64,000 nt of DNA from Aplectana chamaeleonis (GCA_029168955.1 JAPDOI010000134.1:992001-1056000), one strand, 5' to 3'; counted from the first letter of the stretch, positions 25,401-36,712 are shown. Made by a program: numbers and translations. The notes: a model not told the origin generated them from the sequence alone.

Positions 25401-28400
25401 GACCTTGGAAGGAATTTTAGAGATGAATCAGAACAACAAAATTGAGAATGTGTATGAAATAACAGCAAAAGAAGCATACTATGTCAATGCGGATTGCACG
25501 CGGCCGCCGCGCCGCCTGCTTTCCTCGAGCGGCGCGGCAGCACCTAGGCGGCGGCCGCGTGCGGCACCGTTGGAAGATTTCGAGCAGAAAAACTCTAAAC
25601 GCTTTGCGGCGCCGCCAGGCGGCGCCGCTTGATCGATATGGCTGGAATGCACCTCGCCGCGCCGCGCCACGGCGGAAGTATAAACGACCCCTAAGGGCGA
25701 CAGCGGTGCCATCGCCGGAGATGGAGAGACGCGGGATTGGTTGTTCTTTGAGTGATAATGTGCGGGCCTCGTTATCACTCAAAGAACAACCAATCCTGCG
25801 GGTATAAAAGGCGGCTCGTCTCGTGTAGACGGGTAGTTGGCTTTTTGAGGTCACTCTTGAGAGGTTACCTCGGGTCACTCTCAGAAAGACAATTTTTGGT
25901 GGCCAAAGGGATCCCCCACATCCCGCAGTGGGAAAGGCTTCCTCATTGCGGACCATGCTGTGATGGTATACTTGTTGCGGCCTGTGGCAGGATTGAACTC
26001 CTGGCCCACAGAATGTAACAAGAACCTTATCCTCTTGAGAGGCTTAAAGGCATCGTTCGCGCTGAAAACCAATTACCATTTTTCAAGATCAATTTTAAGA
26101 ATGAGCCTGGTGGACCACGGCGGTAAAGTTTTTCGCGTCAAAAACATATGGTTCTGAAGTTGGAGTGGTTTAAAATGACGATCCGCCATCAGTTCTCACC
26201 AACCATCTAGCACAAGGAACAGAAGCGCCATCACAGGCGCAGATGATTCAGCATTTGAAATTTTTATTTCGGGGAATTCTAACCTCCAAACTAGCCTAAT
26301 GGTTACTTCTTTATTTAGAATAAGTTCCAGTGAACAAAAGGCAATATAAATTCACCCACTTAGTAAGTTTAAAGCAAAAAACACATCCGACGTTTGTGAA
26401 AAAAATTTTGGACGTATTGCACCAGACACACCGAAATTGACGGAGGGGTGGGAAGTAGATAATTCGAGACATTTTAAGACGAGTTTTTTTGCGGAAGTTG
26501 ATGGTTTTGTGGAGGCTTTCCACTCTTATTCTGTATGTCAGAGAATCGCCTGCGCAAAAACATGAAAAAATTATATACTGTTTTTTGCGCGTACGATGCC
26601 TTTAATCCTCTCCAGTAGAGGCGGAAATGAAGAAAAAATAGCAGTTAGGAAATTTTCGAGATTCGCCCGGACAGGGACCGCAGTGCCAGTTGGGACCGAA
26701 GATAGCTACGAGTGGGACTGCTGTCGCCCGGAGAGCGGCTGCTGTCGCGCGAGTAGATCGCTTGGCGCGGAGAGATAGCGTCGCTCGAGTCGCTCTCCTG
26801 TCCAGCTCCGAGCGATGATTTGTTTGAGTACAGATCAATTTCGATCGAGCCCGAGGCCACCCTTCAGTCTTTCGATTGTAGACGATCTTTCCGGCTGTAG
26901 CCCCTCACAGGATCCAAAAGGGTTGAAGACAGAGAGGTCGATGTCGTCTGCTGAGGCAACGGGGGGGGGGAAGAGAGCTACGCGCCCGCACGCGGATCAA
27001 GCACACGGAATACGCCAACACGCTCCTCATGGTGCTACGTCCAAACACAAACAACAAGCGGAACCCGTGGTCTGAGAATGAACAAAATATCACGTGTCAT
27101 CTGACATTTCGAAGCCGAAGGCGGCTGTCGCCATTTTCGGCACTTCTCCACTCAGCTTCTGTCTCGTCCGCGATTTTTCCTTTGCTTAGGTAGGGAGCTT
27201 TATTTTTTTATACACGTAGTTCCATGAATCTAGTTCCACGTAGTTCCATGAATCAGTAAAGCTGTTCCCAGGGATATTATGGCTTTATCCGACTAAACTT
27301 TCAGAAATTTCAACGTTGTCGACGTTTTTGGAGAATAAACCATGGTCCTCTGAGTCCACCACGTACCATCAGTTGGTTTCTTATGACGGATGAATGAAAT
27401 GGATGCGTAAGATGGGGAATTTACGTGACAAGCTTTTTAGTGGGCGTCAGAGCTTCAAAAAGTTCTTCAGCAAGTTCTGTTGGTGGATATGTTCCGTGAT
27501 CTATCGTGAAACATAGCTTGCGCAAGCGTTTTTCTGTTGTGAGGACGCCGGTGGATATGGTTACAACGAGCAGATGAAATGCGGCATTCTTATAGCCTTA
27601 CAAAGCCAAAATCTATCAAGTAATGTGACCTAACAGATGCACACTGTACATAAATTGTATCACTCATGAGTCACGGCAATAGGAGAAAGTGTAATGTTCC
27701 ATAACCCGATGTCGTACCCTAGGAGGATAACGTTAGTCCCAGCTCATTGAAGAACCAAGAGTTGCAAACGAAGTTCAAGGATAGAGAACTTCATGGAGGC
27801 TTCGAGTCTTAATGCAGATTGCCACAGATTGCAAATTGCTTACTGAAGATTTTACTGATCGTGGCAGTATCAATATAGAGGCGTCGTGAATTTCCGCCAG
27901 TTTATCCAAAGTCTTTGTGGGTGTCCTGCTTTTAAGTTGTATAATTCTCCTTGTTGTCAGACTTGTCCCAGACTTCAGGTCTTTTCTTAGTGTCCAGTGA
28001 CAGTAACTTAACAATTAAAGGCACTGTTCGCGATAAAAATCGCTTTTCTGTTTTTCTGCCTATCATAAAACGGTCCCATTCTGATTCCAATGATGCTTCT
28101 GGAATCGTACAAGACCGTCTGGGAACGGAGTTATGGTCTCTCAAAAATCAAGCTAGAGAAGCATGGTGGACGAGTTGTCTGAGGCTTGTAACTTCCGTCT
28201 TTTGCAGCCAATGTATGCGAGCTGACCTGAGTAAAGAGAGAAGTTGAGAATGAAGGGAAGAACGGGGCTTTCGATCGGAAACCATCGCTCAACTCACGAT
28301 TTCGAGTGTTCCTTCGTTCACGTGGAGGGGCGGAAAGGGGCGGGACTTGCTCACAGCGGCGGGGTTTGCCCACTTTTCGAAGCCCTTTTATCGGCTCCTG

Positions 28401-31400
28401 GGTAGCTTTTCGTCCCGTTTTTTCGACGCTGTTCTGCTTCTGAGAGCCACGAAAAGCGTTTGTCATGGAAAATTCGAGGATGAATTTTATCGCAAACAGT
28501 GCCTTTAAGGACGTCATCACCCGAAGCCGTGACCTTGTAAATTTTGGTTTTGTACTCGCTTGTTTTTCATTCGGCGCGGGCTAAATCACCAGACTCTGTT
28601 TCTAACCTTACAGTATCATGCTCTTCGAACTGTATTGGGTCTATCACCGGCTATTTGTGTTTTCGCATGGTATTCATAGGAAACAACGTTGGAGGCACCA
28701 CCTGACTCGTGCGAAACGTTGTCCGAACTCTCCAGGCCACAGCGTAGGATCGCACATTTTGCTTTTATTTAGTTGGCGGTATCACTCGGTTTTGATTTAC
28801 GTAACGAATGATCTGTCTAGTTGTTAAAGACATTTCACAAGCAGAAAACTGCACTTTTTATGTTCTTGAGTGGGTATGTCGCCTCAGTAACTACATATAC
28901 TCTGTTTATCTTGAATTGCACAAAACACGGTCCGCCAATAGCCCTCTAATTGGCCCGCTAGTACCGTAGTGTACGTCCACGACGCGTTCTCAGCAGACAC
29001 GACGGCACAGTGGCAGGGTGGGTGGCCGAGTGACGGCATTGACGAATCGATCGCTCTGCATACTGGGTGCACACCCGGGTCTGCCGAGAACGCGTCGTGG
29101 ACGTACACTACGGTACTGGCTGGCCAATTAGGGGACTATTGGCGGACCGTGTTTTGTGCAATTCAAGATAAACAGAGTATAAAAACAGCAAAAGAGCCGT
29201 TCAGAAGCTTCCAGTATGGGATCGTGGCGAACCAATTGTGATAGACGGCTGGTGTGATGATGGAATACTTTATATTAGTCCTCCCACATTTTCGGAATGA
29301 TGTATTCTCGACCAATCCAACTGTCAGTGAGCCCAGCTGGGCCCCAGGAAACAAAGGGGGGGGGGGACAAAACAGGACAGGATTATAATTTGCCACCGGC
29401 ACAAAATTCTCACGGATGTGAAGTAGTTTTTCTTACCAGAGTTTTCCATGAGTAGGCCCCAATATTGTGTTATCTCCATCACCGGTGAGGCTGTTTCCCT
29501 AATCCCTAGTGTGTTCAGCTTCAGCCGCTCACCTCCGGAGAAAAATGGTGTGTGAATGAAAATACACCGCTCTCAATTTCTTTTATACCCTACCCTTTAT
29601 CAACTGGTTATCATCAATTTTGTTTACCGTGAGAATTTTGTGCCGGTGGCAATTTATAATCGTCTCAAAACAGGCGAGAGCTTTACGCCGCGTACGATGC
29701 CTTCAGGGCGACATCACTCACCGCTAGAAACCACCTCCTGAATGGGTTTTCCAATTTGGTAAGATAAGTAGCCGAGAGTGGCGAAGACAGCAAGACCACC
29801 AAAAACGCTCATGATCAAAACACCCCAGATTACAATCCATGCGTCCTGAATTTGAAGTGCACAATTTACACTACTCCAGACTTTGCAGACGAATAGAAAG
29901 GAGTCAAACCTTATAACAATTATTAGATGGGTTATTATACGATGCTAGTACAACGATTCCTCCATAGCCAACATTTAGTGAGAAACAGATTTGCACAAGA
30001 GCCGCGGACCATGTCTGCAAAAGGTTGGGGTGTTTGTTACATTAGTCTTTAGTTCCTCAGGAGACTCTTGACTATTCATGGCTATGAGTAGGCGGTTGGC
30101 GACCCGTCGCTCATAAGGGTCAGCCGAGTGCACCGACCGATCACTATCGCACCTTCTCAACCGCACATCGAACCGTCTGCGGTTCAAACATCTTGGGGTA
30201 CTAGACGATACACTTCCTAACCCCCAATGCCACTCAGGCCTTAAAATCGTACCTCATGATGAAGCAATCTCTGAAAATCTGGTACACCCATGTAATAATG
30301 TATGCCTTCCTTAGCACCCTCTAGTGTTATACCGCGGAAAAACAGCACAATAATAATCAAGTACGGTACTGTTGAGGTCACCTAAAAACACAACAGCTTC
30401 GTGAGCTTATTTCCAATTCAGGTATGATGTCAATCTTACATATGCGACTTTTCCCATGTACTCGTATCCTTTGACCAATATGAGCATAACAACCACCCAC
30501 ATTACCGACAATGCCCCCAGTGTTTTCCAGTTGATCTCACCCATGCTTTCAATGCCATCCGATCTCTTCGTTACTATATTCCTTAAAAAATAGAGTAGGG
30601 ATCCATTTCTCGATCAAGTCAAAATGTAAGTAACACACATACGTGAAATACTGATCGAAGGGTGTCTTCATCTCCTTGAAAACAGTCTGTATACATGTGC
30701 CGTTGAAGGCAATAGGATTGCTCGCATTTTTACGTCTGCACTCCTGCATGTCCTCCTCATCAGCACAGTCTGGAAAAATAGAATTCATAATGGTCATCAA
30801 AGGAATTGTGTGTCGATTTATGTCGCTCAGTAGGTTCCGGCTTACGTTAGTGCTAAAGTAGGCTAATTCTTTTTTGACTAACAGCACAGCTGGCTCTCGT
30901 TGCCTAAGGAGCTTGCGACCTTACCATTGCTCGCTCCTGTATGCGAGGGAGCTGATGGGTGTAAAATGGTGCAAACAGCTATTCTACGGAAGCGGTGTTT
31001 TGTATACTCTGCTCATCTCGAATAGCACGAAACACGGTCCGCCACCGGCCCTCGATGTACCGTAGTGCACGTCCACCGACGCATTCTTGGACGACCTCGG
31101 TGGGCATGCGAATCAATACGCCAGTGCCGCCGCCACTAACTCAGCAGGGTGACGGTGCAGTGGCAGGGTGGGTGGTTGAGAGGCTGCGGCACTGGCATAT
31201 TGATTTGCATGCCCACCGTGGTTGGCCGAGAACGCGTCCATGGACGTGCACTACGGTACATAGAGGTCCGGTGGCGGACCATGTTTTGTGCAATTCGAGA
31301 CAAACAGAGTATAACTTTGCGGGTACGGTGAGGAGCACGGTTTTTTTTTCACACAAAGCACGCAAAATCACTCCAACGTAACCGGAGGGGTTCATTTTGT

Positions 31401-34400
31401 CCGTTACATCTCCGTTCGTGTATCTTTGCCACATATAATTTTGTTTGCATCTTGTCATCCATCCTTATAAGTATTCTTTGTGTTAGTTTTCTTGAAGAAC
31501 TAAATTGTTTATCTCTATCCCATGCGCTCAGAGATATTTTATAGTTCTCGGCGACGGAGGAGGTGGTGCGGTTGCAGACCTTTTCCTTTTTCTAGTATAG
31601 TTTATTAGTATATTAGTCGTTGCTGTATCAATCACTTTTTCTGATCAGACGGGATTTATAAAATCTATTCAAATGAGACTGTCCGCCTACGCTTCCGGCG
31701 TGCGTGTCGAGCGGTCGCTGCGAAGGCGTTTTCTGTCTTCTGAATTGATTAGCAGGAATACTATACAAATTCCAGTCAGCATGCCTCCGCGACGGCTGCT
31801 CGACACGCACGGCGACTTCGTGAGTGGACAGTCTCATTCTGACAGACTTCAGGTTTGTTATTCTTCTCACTCTCCCAGTTTCACTTAAATTTCTCAGTCT
31901 CGCAGCTGTATTTGTAGCAGTGGGGACAAAAACTCACAGGAAATCCAAGTTGTTTCGGAAGAATGATTAATACAACAGAAAGACTACAGTTTTCTAGGAA
32001 AAGTCCGCAACTGCACTACCGCCTTTTTCCGTTCCCGTGAATCATAGCTAGGCTGACGTTTTCATGGATTTTCTTCAAGGTTTTCATGGACCATATTTAG
32101 CTTCGTGTGTATGGAAATATAACGTGCCCTTCTTATCTATCCTTTGTTTGCGAGTGAAATTCATTTCCGTTCATTCCGTGCGTCGGTGAGCGTATTCTGC
32201 GTCTCCTTCTCCCCACACTTTCTCGCTGTCTCTACCCTCGCTCCGCACAAGCACGCTAGGGAACAGAGTAAATTTGACTTGGAACCAGAGATTACGCGTG
32301 CGGGAGTGGAGCATCGGGGCCCCGTTCTGCCCCTAAACAAATCATACGTATCGATCGGACGTATAATCGTGCTCATAAAGTTTTTACAGATACCTATGAC
32401 TCATCGCTTTCACGTGGGTAAGATTTAACGTTGGGAGCCGATCGGGCCTTTGAAGCTCTATGCCGCTAGTCCTTATCTACGCATATTTGATTGTCTATAA
32501 CCTGCTATTTTCTTTCCTATGCACAGCATTTGAATATTGATGGATAAAGATGAGCAATGAAGAAAAAACCAGAAAAATGGGTGAGGAATGACAAATTCGA
32601 TAAGGGGAGATTTGGATTACTGTAGTCGCTTCCGCAACCGCGGGAGGGGCGACCCCAAAACGGCGGCAAACGATTTTTCTGGAAGGCAACGAATATCGAT
32701 CGCTGTGATAGATGACGACGCGATGATGGTCAGTTCCTGCTAGGCTTAAATTCACGAAACGATACCCATGCTTTGAGATCGATCGATTTGCATACTAAGC
32801 GCTTAACTATAGCCACGCTAGCCATGGTTAGGCGCTATTCGTATTCCTCAACGCCAGCGCGGCACGCGCGGGACGCTCGGACGTGGCGTTGAGTATGCAT
32901 AGTTTCTACGAGCGTCACGTGCTTGCGGAGACTATGGCTACTCCAGGCTACATGTTTCTCTCAACCTATTTTCCACACCTCTGCAGCTTGTTTACCGTAA
33001 GGGTCTGAATCAGGTAGGTATTTGCGGACGAGTTATCCCGTCACACAGGGTCAATAGGTTCCTAGTGGATTGCCTTATCACTACTAGTACAGTACCCAAC
33101 ACGCCTATTTAAGGGACTGGATGCGCCGCACCACCATCACTCGCACCATCCGAGCAACACCGTCACCTTCGGTCTTCCGCCGTCACGACTGCCAACTACC
33201 TCACCTGTCTTCGCGTCACCTCGGGCCCCACGATCCACTTCGCTCTGCTCGGCATCGACCGCGCGATAAACCATCATATTCTCGATGTCGTCCGACCCAT
33301 TACTTTACTTTGTGAGGTACTCTCAGTTGTTGACAGCGCAAACTTGGTGCACCTATGTTATAGCAAGTGACACCGAGTTTGTTCCAAAATTCAAAAGTGA
33401 ACGCAGTCTCATCAAGATCCATGCCGAAGTAATGTGCGTGCTGAAATTTTTCCAAATTTCCCAGAGGGATGCTGACGGAATAATGGAGATCACCATCGCG
33501 GAGTGGCGAAGCCGTGGGAACCAGCTTACTTAAAGGCAGTGTTCGCGATAATCTTCGATTTTGAGATTAATCGCTAAATCGATTGTTTGGCCCCCGAGTA
33601 GAACTGAAATGACGAAGAAACCGAGAAAAAAGCACCAGAAGGGCACGAAATCCTCAAGTATCAGCCCGCCTCTTAAGTATCACTGGAACTGTTCGTTGTG
33701 ACAATGAAATCTTTTGTGGACCCGTCTTTTGCAATTCTCCATTCTGTGTTGCTCCGTTCTTTCCTTCGGACCCTAAGTAATACTGTTGTGCCCAAAATAT
33801 TCTTCCATTTTCGATTAGTCCCATTGTTTACCGGTGACAACCACCGTGAACATGTTCATCCAACCAGACAACTAGTCCAGGCCATAGAATAATGTCACTG
33901 AAATAAGACGAATTAGTGCGTTTCTCGTCGTTTCTTCAGGATTTTGGTAACACTTGGTTGCCAACGCATTGTTTTGAGTGGAAAACTTGGAAACTGGAAT
34001 CATCGTGAACACTGCCTTTAAAGGCATCGTACGCGCAGAAAACCATATATTATTTTTTCATGTTTTTGTGTAGCTTGGAATCTCTAGCGAACGAAAATGT
34101 CGAAGGGGCCCATGAAAAACCTACATTTGTGAAGAAAAATCAATCGGAACACATTGTAAATATAAATTTGAATTTTGCGCCAAAATCGTTTATGAAGTTT
34201 TTCGGAGGGGCCTCGTCATTGTCATCTTCGAAGTTTCTCTGCATGTGGGCTAGTGCCGTAACTGTTTTCATGTTGTTTGACGGTCGCAACAACATTCTAT
34301 GAAAAAGTGCTAGAGGACTGGTGAGAACTGGTCGCGGATCCTCATCTTTAAAGGCACTGTTCACCACAAACTTCATCCTCGAATCTTCCATGACAAACGC

Positions 34401-36431
34401 TTCTCGTGGCTCTAAGAAGCAGAACAGCGTCGAAGAAATGGGACGAAAAGCTACCCAGGAGCCGCAAATCGGCTTAGAAAAGTGGGCGAACCCCGCCGCT
34501 TTGGGAAAGTCCGGCCCCTTTCCACCCCTCAACGTGAACAATGAAACACTCGAGATCGTGAGATGAGCGATGGTTTCCCATCAAAACCCCGTTCTTTCCT
34601 TCATTCTCAACTTCTCTCTTTACTCAGGTCAGCTCGCATACATTGACTGCAAAAGACGGAAGTAACAAGTTTCGGACTAATCGTTTACCATGCTTCCACT
34701 CCTCAATTTTTGAGGGACCATAACTCCGTTCCCAGAAGGTCTTGTACGATCCCAGAGACATCATTGGAATCAGCATGGGACCGTTTTTAAGATAGGCGGA
34801 AAAAACAGGAAGGAGATCCTTATTGTGAGCACTGCCTTTAACCCCTTCGAACCCCGTAACCATATGATTTTGGCGCGCCGAAGCTCACCGGTGTGGCGTA
34901 CCGGTCTCATTGATGAAATTGAGCCTGAAAAATGGTATGTGTTCTCCAGCGCTAACCATGCCTTCAAATATAGAAATATATGTGAAAATCTTCTCGAATA
35001 CTGATAGTTGTCCGGAGCTGGTACATTATGTACAGCGCTTGTCAGCAACTGTGGTCTAGAATTCGCTCCGATTCCGTAAATCTGAGAGTTGACAATGCTA
35101 CTGAACTCACATATGTCGTTCCATTCATTTCTGCAGCTGCCCCACAGCGGCACGAATCCCGCTAGGGAATAGAAGAAATATATGGCACTCCACGAAATAA
35201 TGACGCAATAGTAGATGCTGACCGTTAGGGAGATCAGTGCCATCGACCATCCCAATCCTATAGATGGTAGAATCAATTTGCAAGGAGGTTGACAGCAAAG
35301 CACAATGGCTCCATAATCGAGGTAACCAGTTGCAATACAAACCCTGCAGTGCTGGCATGTAATGTCGGAACAGCATAGACGGTCCACAGTTAGTATACTG
35401 GCCGATGACCATTTCCAGATAGAGCATAGGGAGTCCGAAAAACACCGCGCACACAAAGTAAGGTATCAGGAATGCGCCTGGATAGAAAAGGTTGTGAACA
35501 ATTTCTCTGAGGCAGTATTCAGCACATGGATGGAAGTAGACTCGGCGCCTCAAATGAGAGTAGGTGGCCGATAGCCCAATCTGGTCCCTGCAGGGTGGTC
35601 GAACAACCACAAAGCTCACTTTAAGCGCATCGCCCACCACAGTTGATTCAAATCTTACTTCCTCCATTATTGTAGGCCAGAGCTGGAAACCGCCACACGT
35701 TACCAAGTCCAACTGTCAGGCCGATTGTGGCTAGAAGAAACTCAAGTGGACTGCCCCAGTGACCTCTTCTTTCTACTATTGTGAGTTCTGGAAAACAGTA
35801 CCGTCTAAGGGCATCGTCCACGAAAATTTTCACTCTTCAAGGTATGGTACAATTGTAGCCTCTTCCTTGAGTGACATACGAGTGCGAACTTTCTGGACTT
35901 AACATCGCTGACTACTGGAAAAATAGCCTTCCGAGAAGTGGGGCATCGTGGGCCCGGACGTTTGATCGCCATCGAAATTACCAATTATCGACATAATCGC
36001 CCCATCATGTGCTCCTACTCTAGACATTTGACGTCGTCATTACACATTTCCGGAAAGCTGCTTCTTCATTATTTAGCTTAGGTGTGACGCGAAATTTTGT
36101 TAGCTACAACCTCTGTCTCTGAAGAATGAAGGCTTTGGATGGAAATTCTGTCATTAATAACTAGCAGCAGTGGCTACAACAGTTTTCTGCATTTCGATCA
36201 AGATGATAACTTACCCTTTTCGGATTTTTCAAGCTCATCGGATCTGAAACCAAGAGTTCGTTAGGTACAGCGTGTACCACTTGATAGCACCCAAACCCTT
36301 TAGCACGTCATACTTACACAGCCGATTGTAAGTGTCATTAAATAGAAAATCGGCACCTCTGCGAGCACATACTTTTTGCGAAAACGGCGTTTTGTAGCGC
36401 TTTTTGCGCGCGCAAAGCCCCGCTTCGTCAT
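19483..36431 (-). CDS. SLC6-family Na+/Cl- dependent amino acid/neurotransmitter transporter (SNF type), 17 exons
   Basis: A 12-TM plasma-membrane symporter. Exons (minus strand): 36431-36373, 36243-36215, 35787-35659, 35477-35343, 35257-35111, 30769-30643, 30581-30440, 30381-30253, 30014-29910, 29845-29722, 24755-24639, 24541-24417, 24357-24258, 24194-24064, 24004-23921, 19844-19755, 19689-19483. Every junction keeps phase and the total is 1980 nt (659 aa plus stop). TM1 has GLGNVWRFP at residues 56-64 followed by NNGGSAFLIPY. EL2 has two cysteines (near 160 and 168) and sequons at N181 and N189. TM6 has [12 protein letters not shown] (307-318) followed by ASYN and NNCYKDA. Gly56 sits where monoamine transporters have Asp, so an amino-acid or GABA-like substrate is likelier than a monoamine. 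The C-terminal tail is proline-rich. Weakest points: exon 1 (MTKRGF start, chosen because it alone supplied the required phase 2) and the donor of the 24194-24064 exon (24067 is an alternative). The substrate cannot be assigned. Confidence 0.93.
20308..20757. mobile_element. TTAA-type MITE family G (SLC6 intron)
   Basis: TTAAAGGCAGGGTTCGCGAT and ATCGAGAACCCTGCCTTTAA bound 450 bp. A one-ended relative starts at about 42,412 (GTAAAGGTAGGGTTCCTGAC). Confidence 0.82.
21547..22002. mobile_element. TTAA-type MITE family H (SLC6 intron)
   Basis: CTAAAGGCAGTGTTTACGAT and ATCGTGAACACTGCCTTTAG. The right-end interior (TATCATTTCACTGTGGAAAG) recurs inverted at 17,270. Confidence 0.8.
22273..23010. mobile_element. 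Family Q repeat, copy 2, with nested family K
   Basis: Matches the first 440 bases of the window. It is split by a family K element (about 22,546-22,836). It carries an SL1-like leader on the minus strand at 22,838-22,859 (20 of 22), followed by GTACAT. Confidence 0.75.
22546..22836. mobile_element. Family K inverted-repeat element, copy 1
   Basis: ACTGTGCTTCTCTGGGCCGA and CGCAATTGCGTCTCGACACG at the left; the inverse, ending GGCTCAGAGAAGTGCA, at the right. Other copies: 46,002, 49,747 and 57,772. Confidence 0.8.
23205..23645. mobile_element. Family Y element carrying an SL1-like leader
   Basis: CTCAGAGAGTTTTACC at the left and GGCCGAAACTCTCAGAG at the right, with many AGCCGAGAAATAGCC-like units inside. 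The leader is at 23,373-23,394 on the plus strand. Confidence 0.65.
23373..23394 (+). ncRNA. SL1-like spliced-leader sequence (probable SL RNA-derived)
   Basis: Equal to canonical nematode SL1 at 21 of 22 positions (T5 to C) and followed directly by GTTCCT, as expected at the leader's donor. No convincing Sm site or downstream stem was seen, so it is more likely a relic than an active SL RNA gene. Confidence 0.55.
25051..25691. mobile_element. Family N GC-rich MITE (SLC6 intron)
   Basis: GGGGTCGTTTATACTTCCAC and CGGAAGTATAAACGACCCC are the ends, flanked by TTA and TAA. The interior is rich in GCGGCGCGGCGCGCC and has long chance open frames on both strands. Confidence 0.8.
25734..25860 (+). 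promoter_or_regulatory. 25-bp perfect inverted repeat followed by a TATA box
   Basis: Arms 25,734-25,758 and 25,772-25,796 (GGTTGTTCTTTGAGTGATAA and its inverse inside them) with a 13-bp loop. GGGTATAAAAGGCGGC follows within 5 bp. No coding frame follows. Confidence 0.5.
26043..26604. mobile_element. TTAA-type MITE family D, copy 2 (SLC6 intron)
   Basis: TTAAAGGCATCGTTCGCGCT and TTTGCGCGTACGATGCCTTT are the ends. It is longer than copy 1 because of extra internal sequence. Confidence 0.8.
26605..27420. other. No gene seen
   Basis: About 26,640-26,830 is a diverged inverted relative of 24,905-25,050. A G10 tract and GAGAGCTACGCGCCCGCACG-type GC-rich DNA follow. A direct pair TAGTTCCATGAATC lies near 27,220-27,255. 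Confidence 0.4.
27421..27597 (-). other. Short unassigned open frame
   Basis: Fifty-eight codons between stops, protein-like in composition ([20 protein letters not shown], then [11 protein letters not shown]), with no Met at the start. It lies just beyond the Tc1 remnant in the same intron and strand. It may be another part of a dead element or an unrelated fragment. Confidence 0.18.
27600..28010 (-). pseudogene. Probable degenerate Tc1/mariner transposase remnant
   Basis: In the large SLC6 intron. One frame reads [20 protein letters not shown], then LAEIHDAS and SVKSSVSNL, like the second helix-turn-helix of Tc1 transposases. A downstream frame, broken by two stops, reads [22 protein letters not shown], like the WGA..NG..ELHF..G.MNS..Y segment of the DDE domain. 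The catalytic residues are not recognisable. It is clearly non-functional; the family call is by pattern only. Confidence 0.35.
28014..28508. mobile_element. TTAA-type MITE family B, copy 2 (SLC6 intron)
   Basis: TTAAAGGCACTGTTCGCGAT and TCGCAAACAGTGCCTTTAA are the ends. Confidence 0.87.
28898..29180. mobile_element. Family M fold-back MITE, copy 1 (SLC6 intron)
   Basis: Arms of about 115 bp start CTCTGTTTATCTTGAATTGC and are flanked by TA on both sides. Copy 2 lies at 31,005-31,312 in the next large intron. Confidence 0.85.
29381..29661 (-). mobile_element. Inverted-repeat element with internal TATA promoter
   Basis: Arms of 35 bp (29,381-29,415 and 29,626-29,661) match at 34 positions; the core is TTGCCACCGGCACAAAATTC. 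Inside, on the minus strand, GGGTATAAAAGAAATTGAGA is followed by a palindromic leader (GAGAGCGGTGTATTTTCATT then CACACACC). Further on comes ATGGAAAACTCTG|GTAAGA, which looks like a short first exon with a donor. Confidence 0.65.
31005..31312. mobile_element. Family M fold-back MITE, copy 2 (SLC6 intron)
   Basis: CTCTGCTCATCTCGAATAGC and the inverse GCAATTCGAGACAAACAGAG, flanked by TA. Confidence 0.83.
31664..31855. mobile_element. Family J palindromic MITE (SLC6 intron)
   Basis: AATGAGACTGTCCGCCTACG and GAGTGGACAGTCTCATTCTG are the ends. Confidence 0.7.
31856..33528. other. Intron DNA with repeat fragments
   Basis: Holds a family T copy (32,170-32,275), a GC-rich imperfect palindrome near 32,780-32,945 with CTCAACGCCA..TGGCGTTGAG, and a piece of the GCAAACTTGGTGCACC inverted repeat at 33,340-33,435. 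No exon of the transporter was found here. Confidence 0.45.
33529..34022. mobile_element. TTAA-type MITE family A, copy 3
   Basis: First member of the chain A-D-B in the SLC6 intron; its right TTTAAA is shared with the family D copy. Confidence 0.87.
34017..34976. mobile_element. TTAA-type MITE family D, copy 3, split by a family B element
   Basis: The two halves (34,017-34,352 and about 34,840-34,976) align in order with the inverse of the copy at 39,000 and together make a full D element. The sequence CTCATCTTTTACGCCTTCC in the intact copy reads CTCATCTTTAA, then the B insert, then CTTTAACCCCTTCG here. Confidence 0.82.
34349..34842. mobile_element. TTAA-type MITE family B, copy 3, nested in family D
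   Basis: TTTAAAGGCACTGTTCACCA and TTGTGAGCACTGCCTTTAA are the ends, with TTAA on both sides. Confidence 0.85.
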
Positions 36432-36712
36432 AACTCGCTTCAGGGTTGTCCATAATCAAATTTGAAACAACTTTTGAATTTCTATCAACGAGAGGATTCT
36501 AACGGTATATAGAAGAGGAAACTTTTATGCAAATTGTCAGCCTTTATTAAAAAAAAACGTATTCTCTGCCCAATTCTTTCAATTTTTTGGATTTTCTCCT
36601 GTAAAACATGCCATAACGGACGAGTTAAATAGAAAAAATAGGAAGCTCTCAAGAATCTGCCACAAGGGCATGAAATGATGATATCAGTTGCATTGCTATA
36701 TCAGACAGAACG

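Noticed and set aside
24783..25956. Long Arg/Ala-rich frames on both strands near 25 kb
   Set aside because: They lie in the GC-rich family N element and its flanks, inside a transporter intron; GC-rich palindromes keep frames open.
35125..35343. Read-through of the transporter after PALQG
   Set aside because: The uninterrupted frame gives no SLC6-like sequence, while splicing from 35,343 to 35,257 continues into [16 protein letters not shown] as expected.
36235..36459. Longer transporter N-terminus starting [12 protein letters not shown]
   Set aside because: That frame reaches the donor in phase 0, whereas exon 2 needs phase 2; the overlapping MTKRGF frame gives the right phase.
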